From Nitrosospira multiformis (lineage in GTDB: Bacteria; Pseudomonadota; Gammaproteobacteria; Burkholderiales; Nitrosomonadaceae): a DNA stretch of 64,000 nucleotides. The notes beneath the pieces are model-generated. The model saw only the letters and a list, made by a program, of their open reading frames with translations. It was not told the DNA's origin and did no database searches. Location: the NCBI RefSeq assembly GCF_900103165.1, contig NZ_FNKY01000001.1, forward strand, positions 806,001 through 870,000. Direction: 5' to 3'. The position numbers and the translations under genes are program-made. This document shows positions 1 to 8,697 of this stretch, piece by piece (within the stretch, counting starts at the first letter, position 1; each line of letters begins with the position of its first letter).

Positions 1-223
1 TTCAATCTGGCATATGAATAACTATGCCACTCAATTGCAAAATATCATTACAAAACAATTTTTATTAAATTTTAGCGTGAATTTAAGAAAAATCCGGGAA
101 AGAAAGTTATGCGCCAATTTGACAATAATTGTTTATACTGCGCACCTTGAATTATTATGCTATGTTGCAAAAATGTTACTGCCCCGGGAGATTTACGATT
201 AACAAGGTTGGTTTACGCCTTAC
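1..223. other. AT-rich upstream region of mlaA, no gene recognised
   Basis: This leading stretch is AT-rich and holds only short chance reading frames. A TTGACA hexamer lies at 119-124 and a TATACT at 134-139, but only 9 bases separate them, too few for one sigma-70 promoter. The region probably carries the mlaA promoter, which I cannot place. Confidence 0.4.
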
Positions 224-229
224 TTGATT

Positions 230-1009
230 ATGACGCATACACCGGCAACCATTCTATTACTAGTATGTGCGGTGCTGTTTACCGGTTGCGCCACCGTGCG
301 TCCGAACGACACAGGCATGGATTCGATCGATCCCAACGAGAAAACCAATCGCAAGTTTTATGATTTCACCGATATGGTTGACCGGAACGTTCTGGCGCCG
401 GTTGCCGATGTTTATATCAAGTATATTCCCAATCCCATGCAACGTTCGATCGGAAATTTCTATGACAATCTTGCATACCCGAACGTTATTCTGAATGCTT
501 TTTTGCAGGGCAAGGGTCGCCAGGGACTCCAGGACAGTTTGCGTTTTGTGGTTAATACGACCATTGGACTGGGAGGACTTTTTGATATGGCAACGCCCAT
601 GGGTCTGGTGCAGCACGACGAAGATTTTGGGCAGACGCTCGGCGTGTGGGGGGTTAATACAGGATCTTATCTGTTTGTTCCCCTGATTGGGCCCAGCAGC
701 TATCGGGATGCGCCCGGCATTCCCGTAAGCGTTTTCAGCAATCTTTTATTTTATGCGGGGACTGTTGCCAGTACCGCCATTGTGGGGCCCGTCACCGTTC
801 TGGGTATTATTGACAAGCGGGCGAGATTATCCGGTCCCATGCGCGTACGCGACCAGGCGGCGCTTGATCCTTATCTATTTGTACGTGAGGGGTTTTTACA
901 ACAACGTAAGCATCTGATTTATGACGGTGATCCGCCACCGGAGGTCTACGATGACCCGATCGACGACGATCCCGCCCAGAATAAGCCTACGGTCAAGCCA
1001 TTACTCTGA
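230..1009 (+). CDS. mlaA: MlaA (VacJ) family outer-membrane lipoprotein
   Basis: The product matches MlaA/VacJ, the outer-membrane lipoprotein that removes phospholipids from the outer leaflet and passes them to the Mla retrograde pathway. It opens with a short hydrophobic signal peptide ending in a lipobox-like LFTGC, so the mature protein should start at that cysteine and be lipidated. The family hallmarks follow: an NRKFYDFTDMVDRNVLAPVAD-like stretch, an NFYDNL segment, the glycine-rich FDMATPMGL region and an FGQTLGVWG motif. The C-terminus is an acidic, proline-rich tail (DDPIDDDPA). The length of about 259 residues is normal. A TTG at 224 is in frame two codons upstream; I prefer the ATG at 230. 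No other mla genes are visible, although the locus could continue left of the window. The next genes are for hopanoids, another outer-membrane lipid. Confidence 0.93.
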   Translation: MTHTPATILLLVCAVLFTGCATVRPNDTGMDSIDPNEKTNRKFYDFTDMVDRNVLAPVADVYIKYIPNPMQRSIGNFYDNLAYPNVILNAFLQGKGRQGLQDSLRFVVNTTIGLGGLFDMATPMGLVQHDEDFGQTLGVWGVNTGSYLFVPLIGPSSYRDAPGIPVSVFSNLLFYAGTVASTAIVGPVTVLGIIDKRARLSGPMRVRDQAALDPYLFVREGFLQQRKHLIYDGDPPPEVYDDPIDDDPAQNKPTVKPLL

Positions 1010-1234
1010 AAATTAATTTCAAGCGAGTATAATAGAACATTAGATCGGCATCAGTTCTTTCTGCGATGTGGCAGGCATTCTGGAATGCCGGTTGTCGGCA
1101 GGTGGTAGCTCATGGTTCATTCGCAAGGGAAAACCGACCATGCAACCCACTTCCTGCATCGCCGGAGGTTACCATCGGGATTCAATGATGGATATGCCGA
1201 TGGATCCACGTAGTACGGTAATAGGTAAAAACGA
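1010..1234. other. Spacer between mlaA and shc with a small hairpin
   Basis: No gene is seen here. A perfect 7-bp inverted repeat, GGCATTC / GAATGCC, lies at 1074-1089 with only two bases between the arms. It has no following T-run, so it is not a convincing intrinsic terminator. The shc promoter is presumably in this stretch. Confidence 0.3.
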
Positions 1235-3172
1235 ATGAAAAGATTGGAGCGTACCGCCAGATTGTCTTCGCAAGATAGATTCCTGAGTTCAACGGCGCTG
1301 GAAGATGGATTGACCGCGGCGCGCGAGGCCATGCTTTCCCTGCAGAAAGAGGATGGCCACTGGTGTTTTCCGTTGGAGGCGGACTGTACAATTCCGGCGG
1401 AGTATGTGCTAATGATGCATTTCATGGATGATGTGGACAGGGATCTCGAAGTCAGGCTCGCCCGATTCATCCGTGAAAAACAGGATCCCGCGCATGATGG
1501 CTGGCCGTTATACTACGGCGGCCATTTCGATCAAAGCTGTACGGTCAAAGCCTACTACGCCCTGAAGCTTGTGGGCGACTCTCCCGACGCGCCGCACATG
1601 ATACGCGCACGCGCAGCTATTCTGGAACATGGAGGCGCGGCACGGGCAAACGTATTTACGCGGATACTGCTTGCCATGTATGGCCAGATTCCCTGGCGTG
1701 GTGTTCCGTTTGTGCCGGTCGAGATCATATTGTTGCCTCGCTGGTTTCCGTTCCATTTAAGCAAAATCGCGTACTGGTCACGTGCCGTCACGGTACCGTT
1801 ATCCATTCTTTGCAGCTTGAAAGCGCGTGCCGCGAATCCGCGCAATATCCATATTCAAGAGCTGTTTACAGTGTCTCCGGAAAATGAACGGGGTTACTTT
1901 CCGGTACGCACCCGGCTGAATTGGCTATTTCTGATGATTGAGCGTATTGCCTCGCCATTCGAGCGATTTATTCCGTCTTTTCTGCGGCGCATCGCATTAA
2001 AGCGGGCGGAGCGCTGGACAGTGGAGCGGCTTAACGGCGAGTGCGGACTGGGAGCGATTTTCCCGGCGATGGTAAATGCCAGCGAGGCGCTGGCATTGCT
2101 GGGCTACCCCTATGAGCATCCGTATCGAGAGCAGTGCCGCAACGCACTCAAGGGGTTGCTGGTGGACGAAGGCGAGCGTGTCTGGTGTCAGCCATGCACA
2201 TCGCCGGTATGGGATACCGTGCTGACAGGCCTTGCACTACAGGAGGGCGCGGGCAGAGATGAGAGGCCCATCCGCAAGGCCCTTGACTGGTTGATTCCCA
2301 ATCAGATACTTGACGCACCCGCCGACTGGCAGGAAGAGCACCCTGGCCTGGCGGGCGGTGGCTGGGCTTTTCAGTACGCTAATCCCCATTACCCGGATCT
2401 GGATGATACTGCCGCGGTGGGATGGGCATTGCATCAGGCGGATCCCGAGGGTTATCGCGAAAGCATTATACGCGCGGCGGACTGGCTCGCCGGCATGCAA
2501 TCCCGCAACGGCGGTTTTGCGGCTTTCGATAGCGATAATACCTATTACTACCTGAACGAAATTCCGTTTGCCGACCATGGTGCCTTGCTTGATCCCCCCA
2601 GCAGCGACGTCACTGCCCGCTGTACCGGTTTTCTGGCATTACACGGCGACCCCAGACATAAGAATGCGGTGGAACGGGGTTTGACTTACCTGTTTCGCGA
2701 GCAGGAACCCAGCGGAGCCTGGTTCGGACGCTGGGGGAGCAATTACATATATGGTACCTGGGCGGTATTGGAGGCTTTCCAGCTGGCGCGTGTGGATTAC
2801 GGTCATCTTGCTATTCGTCGCGCGGTACAGTGGTTAAAGTCCGTGCAGCGTGATGACGGAGGCTGGGGTGAGGGCAACGATTCTTACTCCGAACCACAAC
2901 AAGCGGGGCGTTTTGAGACGAGCACATCCTTCCAGACAGCGTGGGCGCTACTTGGTCTGATGGCGGCAGGTGAGGGGCAGAGCCATGAAGTATCCCGAGG
3001 TATAGCATACCTGCTGCATGAGCAGGATAGCGATGGCCTATGGCATGAGCCCTGGTTTACCGCGCCGGGCTTCCCGCGGGTTTTCTATCTTAAATATCAT
3101 GGGTACACGAGTTATTTTCCGCTGTGGGCTTTGGCTAGATTTCATGCGCTGACCCGGAAGACCTCTGCGTGA
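1235..3172 (+). CDS. shc: Squalene-hopene cyclase
   Basis: This enzyme cyclises squalene to the pentacyclic hopanoid hopene at the inner membrane. The 645-residue protein has the usual length and a two-domain alpha-barrel layout. The catalytic acid motif DxDDTA is present as DLDDTA at residues 388-393. Several QW repeats are visible, for example GGWAFQYANPHYPD just before the catalytic motif, then SRNGGFAAFDSDNTYY, PSGAWFGRWGSNYIYGTW and DDGGWGEGNDSY near the C-terminus. The N-terminal region carries the typical LQKEDGHWCFPLEADCTIPAEY. The stop codon overlaps the GTG start of hpnG by 4 bp, so the two are translationally coupled. Other hopanoid genes (hpnC/D/E for squalene synthesis, hpnH) are not in the window. 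Confidence 0.97.
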   Translation: MKRLERTARLSSQDRFLSSTALEDGLTAAREAMLSLQKEDGHWCFPLEADCTIPAEYVLMMHFMDDVDRDLEVRLARFIREKQDPAHDGWPLYYGGHFDQSCTVKAYYALKLVGDSPDAPHMIRARAAILEHGGAARANVFTRILLAMYGQIPWRGVPFVPVEIILLPRWFPFHLSKIAYWSRAVTVPLSILCSLKARAANPRNIHIQELFTVSPENERGYFPVRTRLNWLFLMIERIASPFERFIPSFLRRIALKRAERWTVERLNGECGLGAIFPAMVNASEALALLGYPYEHPYREQCRNALKGLLVDEGERVWCQPCTSPVWDTVLTGLALQEGAGRDERPIRKALDWLIPNQILDAPADWQEEHPGLAGGGWAFQYANPHYPDLDDTAAVGWALHQADPEGYRESIIRAADWLAGMQSRNGGFAAFDSDNTYYYLNEIPFADHGALLDPPSSDVTARCTGFLALHGDPRHKNAVERGLTYLFREQEPSGAWFGRWGSNYIYGTWAVLEAFQLARVDYGHLAIRRAVQWLKSVQRDDGGWGEGNDSYSEPQQAGRFETSTSFQTAWALLGLMAAGEGQSHEVSRGIAYLLHEQDSDGLWHEPWFTAPGFPRVFYLKYHGYTSYFPLWALARFHALTRKTSA

Positions 3173-3900
3173 GGGGGGTGGGTATCGTCACCGCAATGCG
3201 GGTGGAAGCTCGCTGCGTTACCCCACTTCGCTTGCCGTTTAACAAAAGAATCAGCCTGGGGGAGAGCGCGGCGATATGGCTCTGCGGGATAGGCGCGGAG
3301 GCGGCTCGCGAAGCGGCGGAAGGCCTGAAAGCCGGCGGGGCTACCGCTCTGATGAGTTTCGGGCTCGCCGGCGCATTGGACTCCAGCCTGCGGCCGGGCG
3401 ATCTGGTGTTGCCGGAGTCGATTTACGGCGGTCGCTTGTTGCCAATTGATTTGGGCTGGCGTGCCCGGCTGCGACAGCTTCTTCCTGCCCGCTTACGGGT
3501 GGCGGGTGGCATGTTGGCGGCGAGTACGCAGGTGCTGACTTCAGCAACCGCAAAGCGCGAGTTGGCGCAGGCTACCGGAGCTTGCGCAGTGGATATGGAA
3601 AGCGGCGCGGTGGCGGAGGCCGCCGCCCATGCCGGGTTGCCATTCCTGACGGTGCGGGCAATCTCGGACCCGGTGGAGTTTTCACCCCCCTCGATTCTGC
3701 TTAGCGCGATACGCCGCGACGGCAGTCCCGACATGATGCGTCTGCTGCCATTATTGCTGCGGCGATCCGTGCCGCTCGGCACGCTACTGCGTCTCGGAGT
3801 GGACTCCCGTGCTGCGTGCTCCACGTTATCCGCAGTGGTACGCCACGCGGACAGGGAAATGGGGCTTGTCTCGACGCATTCCGCCCATGAAGCGGATTAG
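3169..3900 (+). CDS. hpnG: Hopanoid-associated nucleoside phosphorylase HpnG
   Basis: The 243-residue protein belongs to the purine nucleoside phosphorylase / MTA-SAH nucleosidase fold. In hopanoid producers HpnG removes adenine from adenosylhopane to give the ribosylhopane intermediate of side-chain synthesis. Seen here are the glycine-rich GLAGAL loop after LMSFG, and the purine-site signature with AVDMESGAVAEAAAHAGLPFLTVRAISDP, which contains the conserved Met-Glu and the catalytic Asp. Translation starts at a GTG overlapping the shc stop codon (GTGA), so the pair should be one operon. Context separates it from a housekeeping SAH nucleosidase, which would be less likely next to shc and when AhcY is encoded elsewhere in this window. 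The last 30 or so residues are poorly conserved in appearance. Confidence 0.9.
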   Translation: MRGVGIVTAMRVEARCVTPLRLPFNKRISLGESAAIWLCGIGAEAAREAAEGLKAGGATALMSFGLAGALDSSLRPGDLVLPESIYGGRLLPIDLGWRARLRQLLPARLRVAGGMLAASTQVLTSATAKRELAQATGACAVDMESGAVAEAAAHAGLPFLTVRAISDPVEFSPPSILLSAIRRDGSPDMMRLLPLLLRRSVPLGTLLRLGVDSRAACSTLSAVVRHADREMGLVSTHSAHEAD

Positions 3901-4116
3901 TAGCATGGATAAAGATATTGAAATCCCAGGTGGCTTCCTGGCTGCGCAAGTGGGTGATATTTGTACCAAAGAAGATTTTCGTCATGGAAGATCAATAGGC
4001 ACCAGTTGTTCAAGTCACATCAGCGATAAAATAAAGTCATCATATTACTTGAGAATTCACGCTGTTAAAGAGTAAAATACCGGCCTTTCGTATCAAGCAT
4101 TTAATGGAGAGCACGC
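3901..4116. other. Spacer between hpnG and rpsO
   Basis: This gap holds a short open frame from ATG 3905 to 4075 that has no recognisable homology features and is probably chance. The 3' part carries the likely rpsO promoter, listed separately. Confidence 0.4.
4049..4078 (+). promoter_or_regulatory. Putative sigma-70 promoter of rpsO-pnp
   Basis: A TTGAGA hexamer at 4049-4054 and TAAAAT at 4073-4078 are separated by 18 bases. This is an acceptable match to -35/-10 spacing about 40 bases before the rpsO start. It rests on pattern only. Confidence 0.45.
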
Positions 4117-4386
4117 ATGCCAATCACAACCGATCAAAAAGCACAAGTGGTGCGCGAGTATCAGCGTGCCACTGGAGATACGGGTTCTCCCGAAGTGCAG
4201 GTGGCATTATTGACCACTCGTATCAATGATCTGGCAAATCATTTCAAAGCGCACGTCAAGGATCATCACTCCCGCCGTGGGTTATTGCGTATGGTCAGCC
4301 GCCGTCGCAAGCTGCTCGATTATCTCAAGCGCAGCAGCGCTGATAGCTATCGTACGTTGATCGAGCGTCTTGGCTTGCGCAAATAG
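4117..4386 (+). CDS. rpsO: 30S ribosomal protein S15
   Basis: S15 is a primary 16S rRNA-binding protein of the small-subunit platform. The 89-residue length is exactly standard. The signature is clear: an N-terminal [21 protein letters not shown] helix-turn, [26 protein letters not shown] across the rRNA-binding surface, and the basic [11 protein letters not shown] segment before the terminal [10 protein letters not shown] purine-rich AATGGAGAGC precedes the ATG. It lies directly before pnp, the conserved bacterial rpsO-pnp order, where S15 often represses its own translation and processing by RNase III affects pnp. Confidence 0.99.
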   Translation: MPITTDQKAQVVREYQRATGDTGSPEVQVALLTTRINDLANHFKAHVKDHHSRRGLLRMVSRRRKLLDYLKRSSADSYRTLIERLGLRK

Positions 4387-4529
4387 ACTATCGATCCGTA
4401 ATTACGACGGAAATCTGCGGAGCACATGAAAATTCTTGTCTCTTGCGATAAACGATAGTACGCGTCTCATGCTGGAACGGGTTGATCGCAAATGGACGGG
4501 AACGTTTTTTTGAAAAAAAGGGCAGTTAA

Positions 4530-6638
4530 TTGAAATCAATCAAGAAAAGTATTAGCTACGGGCGTCATCAACTAACGCTGGAAACCGGGGAGATAGCAAG
4601 ACAAGCGCACGGGGCGGTGATGGTTACCATGGACGACACCGTGGTTCTGGTGACTGTGGTGGGTGCAAAAAATGCCAAGCAGGGTCAGGATTTTTTTCCG
4701 TTGACGGTGGATTATCAGGAAAGAAGCTATGCCGCCGGTAGAATACCCGGCAGCTTCTTCAAGCGTGAGGGTCGCCCTTCCGAAAAAGAGATCCTTACTT
4801 CCCGTCTGATTGATCGTCCTATCCGTCCTCTGTTTCCAGAACGTTTTTACAATGAAGTACAGATCGTGGCCACCGTCCTGTCGTCCGATAATGAAGTGGA
4901 TGCGGATATACCCGCACTGGTAGGTGCCTCGGCTGCGCTTGTGCTTTCCGGTATCCCCTTCGATGGTCCTGTTGGTGCTGCGCGGGTGGGCTACATCAAC
5001 GGGGAGTATATCCTGAATCCCACCACGACCGAACTGAAACAAACCCAGTTGAATCTGGTGGTGGCGGGTACTCAGCAAGCTGTGCTGATGGTGGAATCCG
5101 AGGCATTGGAATTGTCCGAAGACATCATGCTGGGCGCGGTTATGTACGGTCATCAGCAAATGCAAGCGGTAATCAACGCCATCAATGAATTGGCCGACGA
5201 AGCAGGCGTTACTGCATGGGACTGGACACCAGCGGAAACGGATATCGCGCTGACTGAGAAAATCGCCGGTCTGGCGGAAACGGATTTGCGCGATGCATTC
5301 CAATTGAGGCAGAAGCAGACTCGATCCGAGGCTATCGACAACATCTGGAGAAAAGTTTTTGCTGAAGTCGGTGTCGACACAGAGGGTGGGCCGGATGGGC
5401 AAGTTGTAAAGGAGGTTTGTTTTGCTCTCGAGTCAAAAATAGTACGTTCCCAGATTCTCGATGGCGAGCCTCGCATAGACGGACGTGATACGCGTACCGT
5501 TCGTCCCATTACAATCCGCAACGGCTTGTTGCCGCGTACTCACGGCTCCGCCTTGTTTACTCGGGGGGAAACCCAGGCGCTGGTGATTGCAACCCTGGGC
5601 ACGGGGCGAGACGAACAGAAAATCGATGCCTTGCAGGGAGATTATTCCGAGCGCTTCATGCTCCACTACAATATGCCGCCCTACGCCACCGGCGAAACCG
5701 GCCGTGTAGGCACGCCCAAGCGCCGCGAAATCGGACATGGACGTCTGGCCAAAAGGGCTTTGGTTGCGGTATTGCCTTCCGCCGAAGAATTTGGGTATTC
5801 GCTAAGGGTCGTATCGGAGATTACCGAATCGAATGGTTCGAGTTCCATGGCCTCGGTCTGTGGCGGCTGCCTTGCATTAATGGATGCGGGCGTACCATTG
5901 AAAGCGCATGTGGCGGGTATTGCCATGGGGCTCATTAAAGAGGGCAACCGGTTTGCCGTGCTGACCGATATTCTCGGGGATGAAGATCACTTGGGCGACA
6001 TGGACTTCAAGGTAGCGGGCACCGAGAAGGGCATTACCGCGCTGCAGATGGATATCAAGATTCAGGGCATCACCAAAGATATTCTGCATGCCGCACTGAT
6101 ACAGGCCAAGGAAGGCCGCATGCACATTCTTCAAATTATGAAGCAGGCGCTGCCTTCAACACGCGAAGATATTTCCGAACATGCGCCGCGCATCATCAAA
6201 ATTAAAATCAATCCCGAAAAAATTCGTGACGTAATTGGCAAAGGTGGTGCGGTAATCCGTGCACTGACTGAAGAAACCGGGACCACCATCGATATCGCCG
6301 ACGATGGTACCGTTATGATAGCCTGTATTAACGCCGAAGGCGGCGAAGTGGCGAAAAAACGGATCGAAGACATCACCGCTGAGGTGGAGGTGGGCAGAAT
6401 ATACGACGGGACCGTATTGAAACTTCTGGATTTCGGCGCGATTGTTAGCGTTCTTCCAGGCAAAGATGGTTTGTTGCATATCTCGCAAATCGCCAACGAG
6501 CGCGTCAATAGTGTCGCCGATCATCTCAAGGAAGGTCAGGCAGTGCGGGTCAAGGTCCTGGAGGCGGACGACAAGGGACGGCTACGTCTAAGTATGAAAG
6601 CCGTTACCGTGGAGGGTGTTGACAACACTGTTTCATAA
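4530..6638 (+). CDS. pnp: Polyribonucleotide nucleotidyltransferase (PNPase)
   Basis: PNPase degrades RNA phosphorolytically from the 3' end and is a degradosome component. The 702-residue protein has the full layout: two RNase PH-like cores joined by an alpha-helical domain, then a KH domain (about residues 555-615, with [15 protein letters not shown]) and an S1 domain (about 620-690, with [18 protein letters not shown]). The second core has the [16 protein letters not shown] segment and the acidic [14 protein letters not shown] active-site region near residues 488-498. The start is the TTG at 4530, because no better ATG precedes the conserved [22 protein letters not shown]-like N-terminus. 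It is followed by a strong intrinsic terminator. Confidence 0.98.
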   Translation: MKSIKKSISYGRHQLTLETGEIARQAHGAVMVTMDDTVVLVTVVGAKNAKQGQDFFPLTVDYQERSYAAGRIPGSFFKREGRPSEKEILTSRLIDRPIRPLFPERFYNEVQIVATVLSSDNEVDADIPALVGASAALVLSGIPFDGPVGAARVGYINGEYILNPTTTELKQTQLNLVVAGTQQAVLMVESEALELSEDIMLGAVMYGHQQMQAVINAINELADEAGVTAWDWTPAETDIALTEKIAGLAETDLRDAFQLRQKQTRSEAIDNIWRKVFAEVGVDTEGGPDGQVVKEVCFALESKIVRSQILDGEPRIDGRDTRTVRPITIRNGLLPRTHGSALFTRGETQALVIATLGTGRDEQKIDALQGDYSERFMLHYNMPPYATGETGRVGTPKRREIGHGRLAKRALVAVLPSAEEFGYSLRVVSEITESNGSSSMASVCGGCLALMDAGVPLKAHVAGIAMGLIKEGNRFAVLTDILGDEDHLGDMDFKVAGTEKGITALQMDIKIQGITKDILHAALIQAKEGRMHILQIMKQALPSTREDISEHAPRIIKIKINPEKIRDVIGKGGAVIRALTEETGTTIDIADDGTVMIACINAEGGEVAKKRIEDITAEVEVGRIYDGTVLKLLDFGAIVSVLPGKDGLLHISQIANERVNSVADHLKEGQAVRVKVLEADDKGRLRLSMKAVTVEGVDNTVS

Positions 6639-6691
6639 GCTTTAGCCGAGAAAATACGACTTTATGTTGTCATTTCTTTACGGTTGATTAT

Positions 6692-6725
6692 AAAAAAGCC
6701 CCTATCGCGCGATAGGGGCTTTTTT
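6692..6725. terminator. Intrinsic terminator between convergent pnp and dksA
   Basis: A perfect stem, AGCCCCTATCG / CGATAGGGGCT, is preceded by an A-run and followed by TTTTTT. It should therefore terminate both pnp (plus) and dksA (minus) transcripts. It sits 54 bases after the pnp stop. Confidence 0.9.
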
Positions 6726-6789
6726 ACGGGAAGAAACAAGTTTGCGACAACAGGCAGATGCAAATAGGCCTGCGGAAAACACATCAATT

Positions 6790-7212
6790 TCACTTAGCTA
6801 CCTGTTTTTCCCTTATCTCGTCAAGAGTCTTGCAGTCTATGCAGAGAGTGGCAGTGGGCCGGGCTTCAAGGCGCTTCAGGCCAATTTCAATGCCGCAACT
6901 ATCGCAATAACCATAATCGCCAGTGTCTATTTTGGCAATGGTCTCATCAATTTTCTTGATTAATTTACGCTCGCGGTCACGATTGCGTAATTCCAGCGCC
7001 ATGTCTGACTCCTGGCTGGCACGATCGTTAGGATCGGCGAAAATCGTCGCTTCATCCTGCATGGTATGCACCGTGCGATCGATATCCTGCCCTAATTCAA
7101 TTTTAATACCTTCCAGTATGTTGCGAAAATGCATAAGCTGCCTGGAACTCATGTAGCTTTCCCCCTTCTTCAGCTTATAAGGGGTCGCTGGTTTACGCAG
7201 TTCTTGCGGCAT
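6790..7212 (-). CDS. dksA: RNA polymerase-binding transcription factor DksA
   Basis: DksA binds the RNA polymerase secondary channel and works with ppGpp to reset rRNA and amino-acid promoters. The 140-residue protein has the N-terminal coiled coil with the [26 protein letters not shown]-type tip, including the functional Asp-x-x-Asp region. It ends in a four-cysteine zinc finger (CDSCG ... CIDC) and a helical tail. A second in-frame methionine (MSSRQLMHF) is 20 residues in, but the first start keeps the usual length. It faces pnp and shares its terminator. Confidence 0.96.
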   Translation of the reverse strand: MPQELRKPATPYKLKKGESYMSSRQLMHFRNILEGIKIELGQDIDRTVHTMQDEATIFADPNDRASQESDMALELRNRDRERKLIKKIDETIAKIDTGDYGYCDSCGIEIGLKRLEARPTATLCIDCKTLDEIREKQVAK

Positions 7213-7755
7213 TTTTAATATCCCTTTTATATTTCAGGTGACGTATAAAGGTACTTTTACAGAAAAGAATATTATACAGCAATACGCTTGCTATTCGTCC
7301 GCCGCGACATGCGGCTAAAGTCAATTCTAACCCATATAAGAGTTTGTAGATAACTTCGGAGTCAGTCAGTTTGCATGAACCCCACCCGCACGAAAGCACG
7401 AATTTTTGCAGAATTCCTATTGCTTGGATACCCCTGGAATAAAATAAATGCCACATTTCTCAAAATCGTCCATAAACGATGACCATCGCTATGAGTATTC
7501 TTCTCGTGGTTACCGCGCCGTGACCGGCCAGGTGCGACAATTTGTCGCACCTGGCCGAAAATTGTGCTATGTTACTTATGGCCATTATTTGCTCTGCCGG
7601 GTGCTTCAATAATGGTTGAGATTGTTTAGGGTATCCGCGCGCGTCGAGACCTGGTTGCAGAAGAAAGAGAGCAAGTTTGTGGGTTGCTACGACAAGTGCG
7701 GTTTTCTATCAGAGTGCAACGCAACATCCCCCTATATATACAGGAGAAGAAAATC
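7213..7755. other. Long regulatory gap between dksA and the RiPP cluster
   Basis: This 543-bp divergent gap holds no convincing gene; the small frames seen in it lack a ribosome-binding site or any family features. It contains the perfect 15-bp inverted repeat listed at 7526-7556, and the ribosome-binding site AGGAGA just before the first precursor. The 3' 200 bases probably carry the promoter of the precursor genes. I could not place a clear -35/-10 pair or a full sigma-54 site: TGGC...TTGC near 7577-7592 has GG-N9-GC instead of the required N10. Confidence 0.5.
7526..7556. promoter_or_regulatory. Perfect 15-bp inverted repeat, possible operator
   Basis: GGCCAGGTGCGACAA at 7526-7540 is matched exactly by its reverse complement at 7542-7556, with one central T. 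The inner core is TGCGACAA-T-TTGTCGCA. There is no T-run after it in either direction, so an intrinsic terminator is unlikely. Its place about 200 bp before the first RiPP precursor and about 315 bp before dksA suggests a binding site for a dimeric regulator or an RNA hairpin. The cognate protein is unknown. Confidence 0.5.
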
Positions 7756-8136
7756 ATGTCTAACAGAAAATCCGTTATTTCCATAGCCGTTGGTTCTGCT
7801 TTCGTTGCTAGCCTTGGTGGTGCACCGGTCGTTTCCGCGGCTGACAGCCCCTTTGCCGTGCAATCTCTCGACAGGGGCTACATGGTAGCCGATGCGCATA
7901 AATATGGCGAAAAGAAGGGTGGAGAAGGTAAATGCGGTGGTCAGGGTGCATGTGGCGAAGGGAGGTGTGGCGCGGCTATGGCGGATGCAAACAATGATGG
8001 TAAGATCAGCAAAGAAGAATGGACCACGCATCACAACGCCATGTTCGAAAATATGGATGCCAATAAAGACGGCTTTGTCAGCAAAGATGAGATAAAGGGG
8101 AAAACGAAAGACGGCAAGTGTGGAGGCAGCAAGTAA
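7756..8136 (+). CDS. hvfA: Exported HvfA-like RiPP precursor with EF-hands (4 Cys)
   Basis: A 126-residue exported protein that I read as a metal-binding RiPP precursor of the HvfA/bufferin type. Residues 1-28 form a signal peptide ending near VSA. A leader-like PFAVQSLDRGYMVA segment follows (residues 32-45). Next comes a glycine-rich core with EGKCG (57-61), GACG (64-67) and EGRCG (68-72), plus DGKCG near the end (119-123); the cysteines are 60, 66, 71 and 122. Between them are two canonical EF-hand loops, residues 77-88 and 101-112, each with Asp at 1, Asn at 3, Asp at 5, Gly at 6 and Glu at 12. The start is the ATG at 7756 with AGGAGA upstream; the frame is open to 7684 but that extension has no ribosome-binding site and would spoil the signal peptide. 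In the related HvfA proteins, cysteines of EGKCG motifs are converted by the DUF692 enzyme. Modification here is inferred. Confidence 0.85.
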   Translation: MSNRKSVISIAVGSAFVASLGGAPVVSAADSPFAVQSLDRGYMVADAHKYGEKKGGEGKCGGQGACGEGRCGAAMADANNDGKISKEEWTTHHNAMFENMDANKDGFVSKDEIKGKTKDGKCGGSK

Positions 8137-8279
8137 GAGATAATTTTTCGAGCTGGGGGCGATTTTTCTGAGCGCGGTTTTCACACGGGAAGTCGACCCC
8201 TAGCTAAGCCCGTCCTCCAATCTCCAATTCCTCTTGAATTGTGACATAATATTTCATCCAAAATTTAGGAGAAAATATC

Positions 8280-8687
8280 ATGCGCAATAAGAAAACCATG
8301 ATTTCCCTGGCTGTGGGTTCCGCTTTTGCAGCTACGCTCGGTGCGGCGCCACTCGCCTCGGCGACTGATAATCCTTTCATCGCGCAATCCCTGGATAAAG
8401 GCATCATGCTCGCGTATGCCGATAAAGTGGATCCCAATAAATATGGGGGTGGAGCAAAATCCGGTGAAGGCCGATGCGGCATGTCGATGGTGGACACCAA
8501 CAAGGATGGCAAAGTCACGAAGCAGGAATTCCTGAAACATCACGAGGTCATATTTGACAGGATGGATACCAACAAGGATGGCGCTGTCGATCAGCCTGAG
8601 GCTGACAGCTATGGAGGAGCCAAACCCGCCGCACCCCATGCGCCCGGCGCACCCAGTACAGCGCCCCATGGCGGGATGAAGAAGTAA
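8280..8687 (+). CDS. hvfA: Exported HvfA-like RiPP precursor with EF-hands (1 Cys)
   Basis: A 135-residue paralogue of the preceding gene. The signal peptide (residues 1-28, ending LASA) and the leader segment NPFIAQSLDKGIMLAYA match the first copy. Only one cysteine remains, Cys66 in EGRCG (63-67). Two perfect EF-hand loops follow at residues 72-83 and 96-107. The C-terminus differs: a Pro/Ala/His-rich tail (about 114-135, with APHAPGAP and APHGG) replaces the second Cys motif. AGGAG lies 9 bases before the ATG. It is 143 bp after the first copy and 10 bp before the maturase gene, so it should be co-transcribed with the enzymes. A simple EF-hand calcium-binding protein is the alternative, but the EGRCG motif and the next two genes argue for a RiPP substrate. 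Confidence 0.85.
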   Translation: MRNKKTMISLAVGSAFAATLGAAPLASATDNPFIAQSLDKGIMLAYADKVDPNKYGGGAKSGEGRCGMSMVDTNKDGKVTKQEFLKHHEVIFDRMDTNKDGAVDQPEADSYGGAKPAAPHAPGAPSTAPHGGMKK

Positions 8688-8697
8688 TTCCCGATCC

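Noticed and set aside
119-139. TTGACA...TATACT promoter upstream of mlaA
   Set aside because: The two hexamers are only 9 bases apart, too close for sigma-70.
3905-4075. 56-codon open frame between hpnG and rpsO
   Set aside because: No ribosome-binding site or family features, and it covers the likely rpsO promoter; treated as chance.
7193-7456. 87-codon minus-strand frame upstream of dksA
   Set aside because: It overlaps the dksA start region, has no ribosome-binding site and odd composition; not called as a gene.
7577-7592. Sigma-54-like TGGC...TTGC before the RiPP genes
   Set aside because: The invariant GG-N10-GC spacing is broken (N9), so a sigma-54 promoter is not supported.
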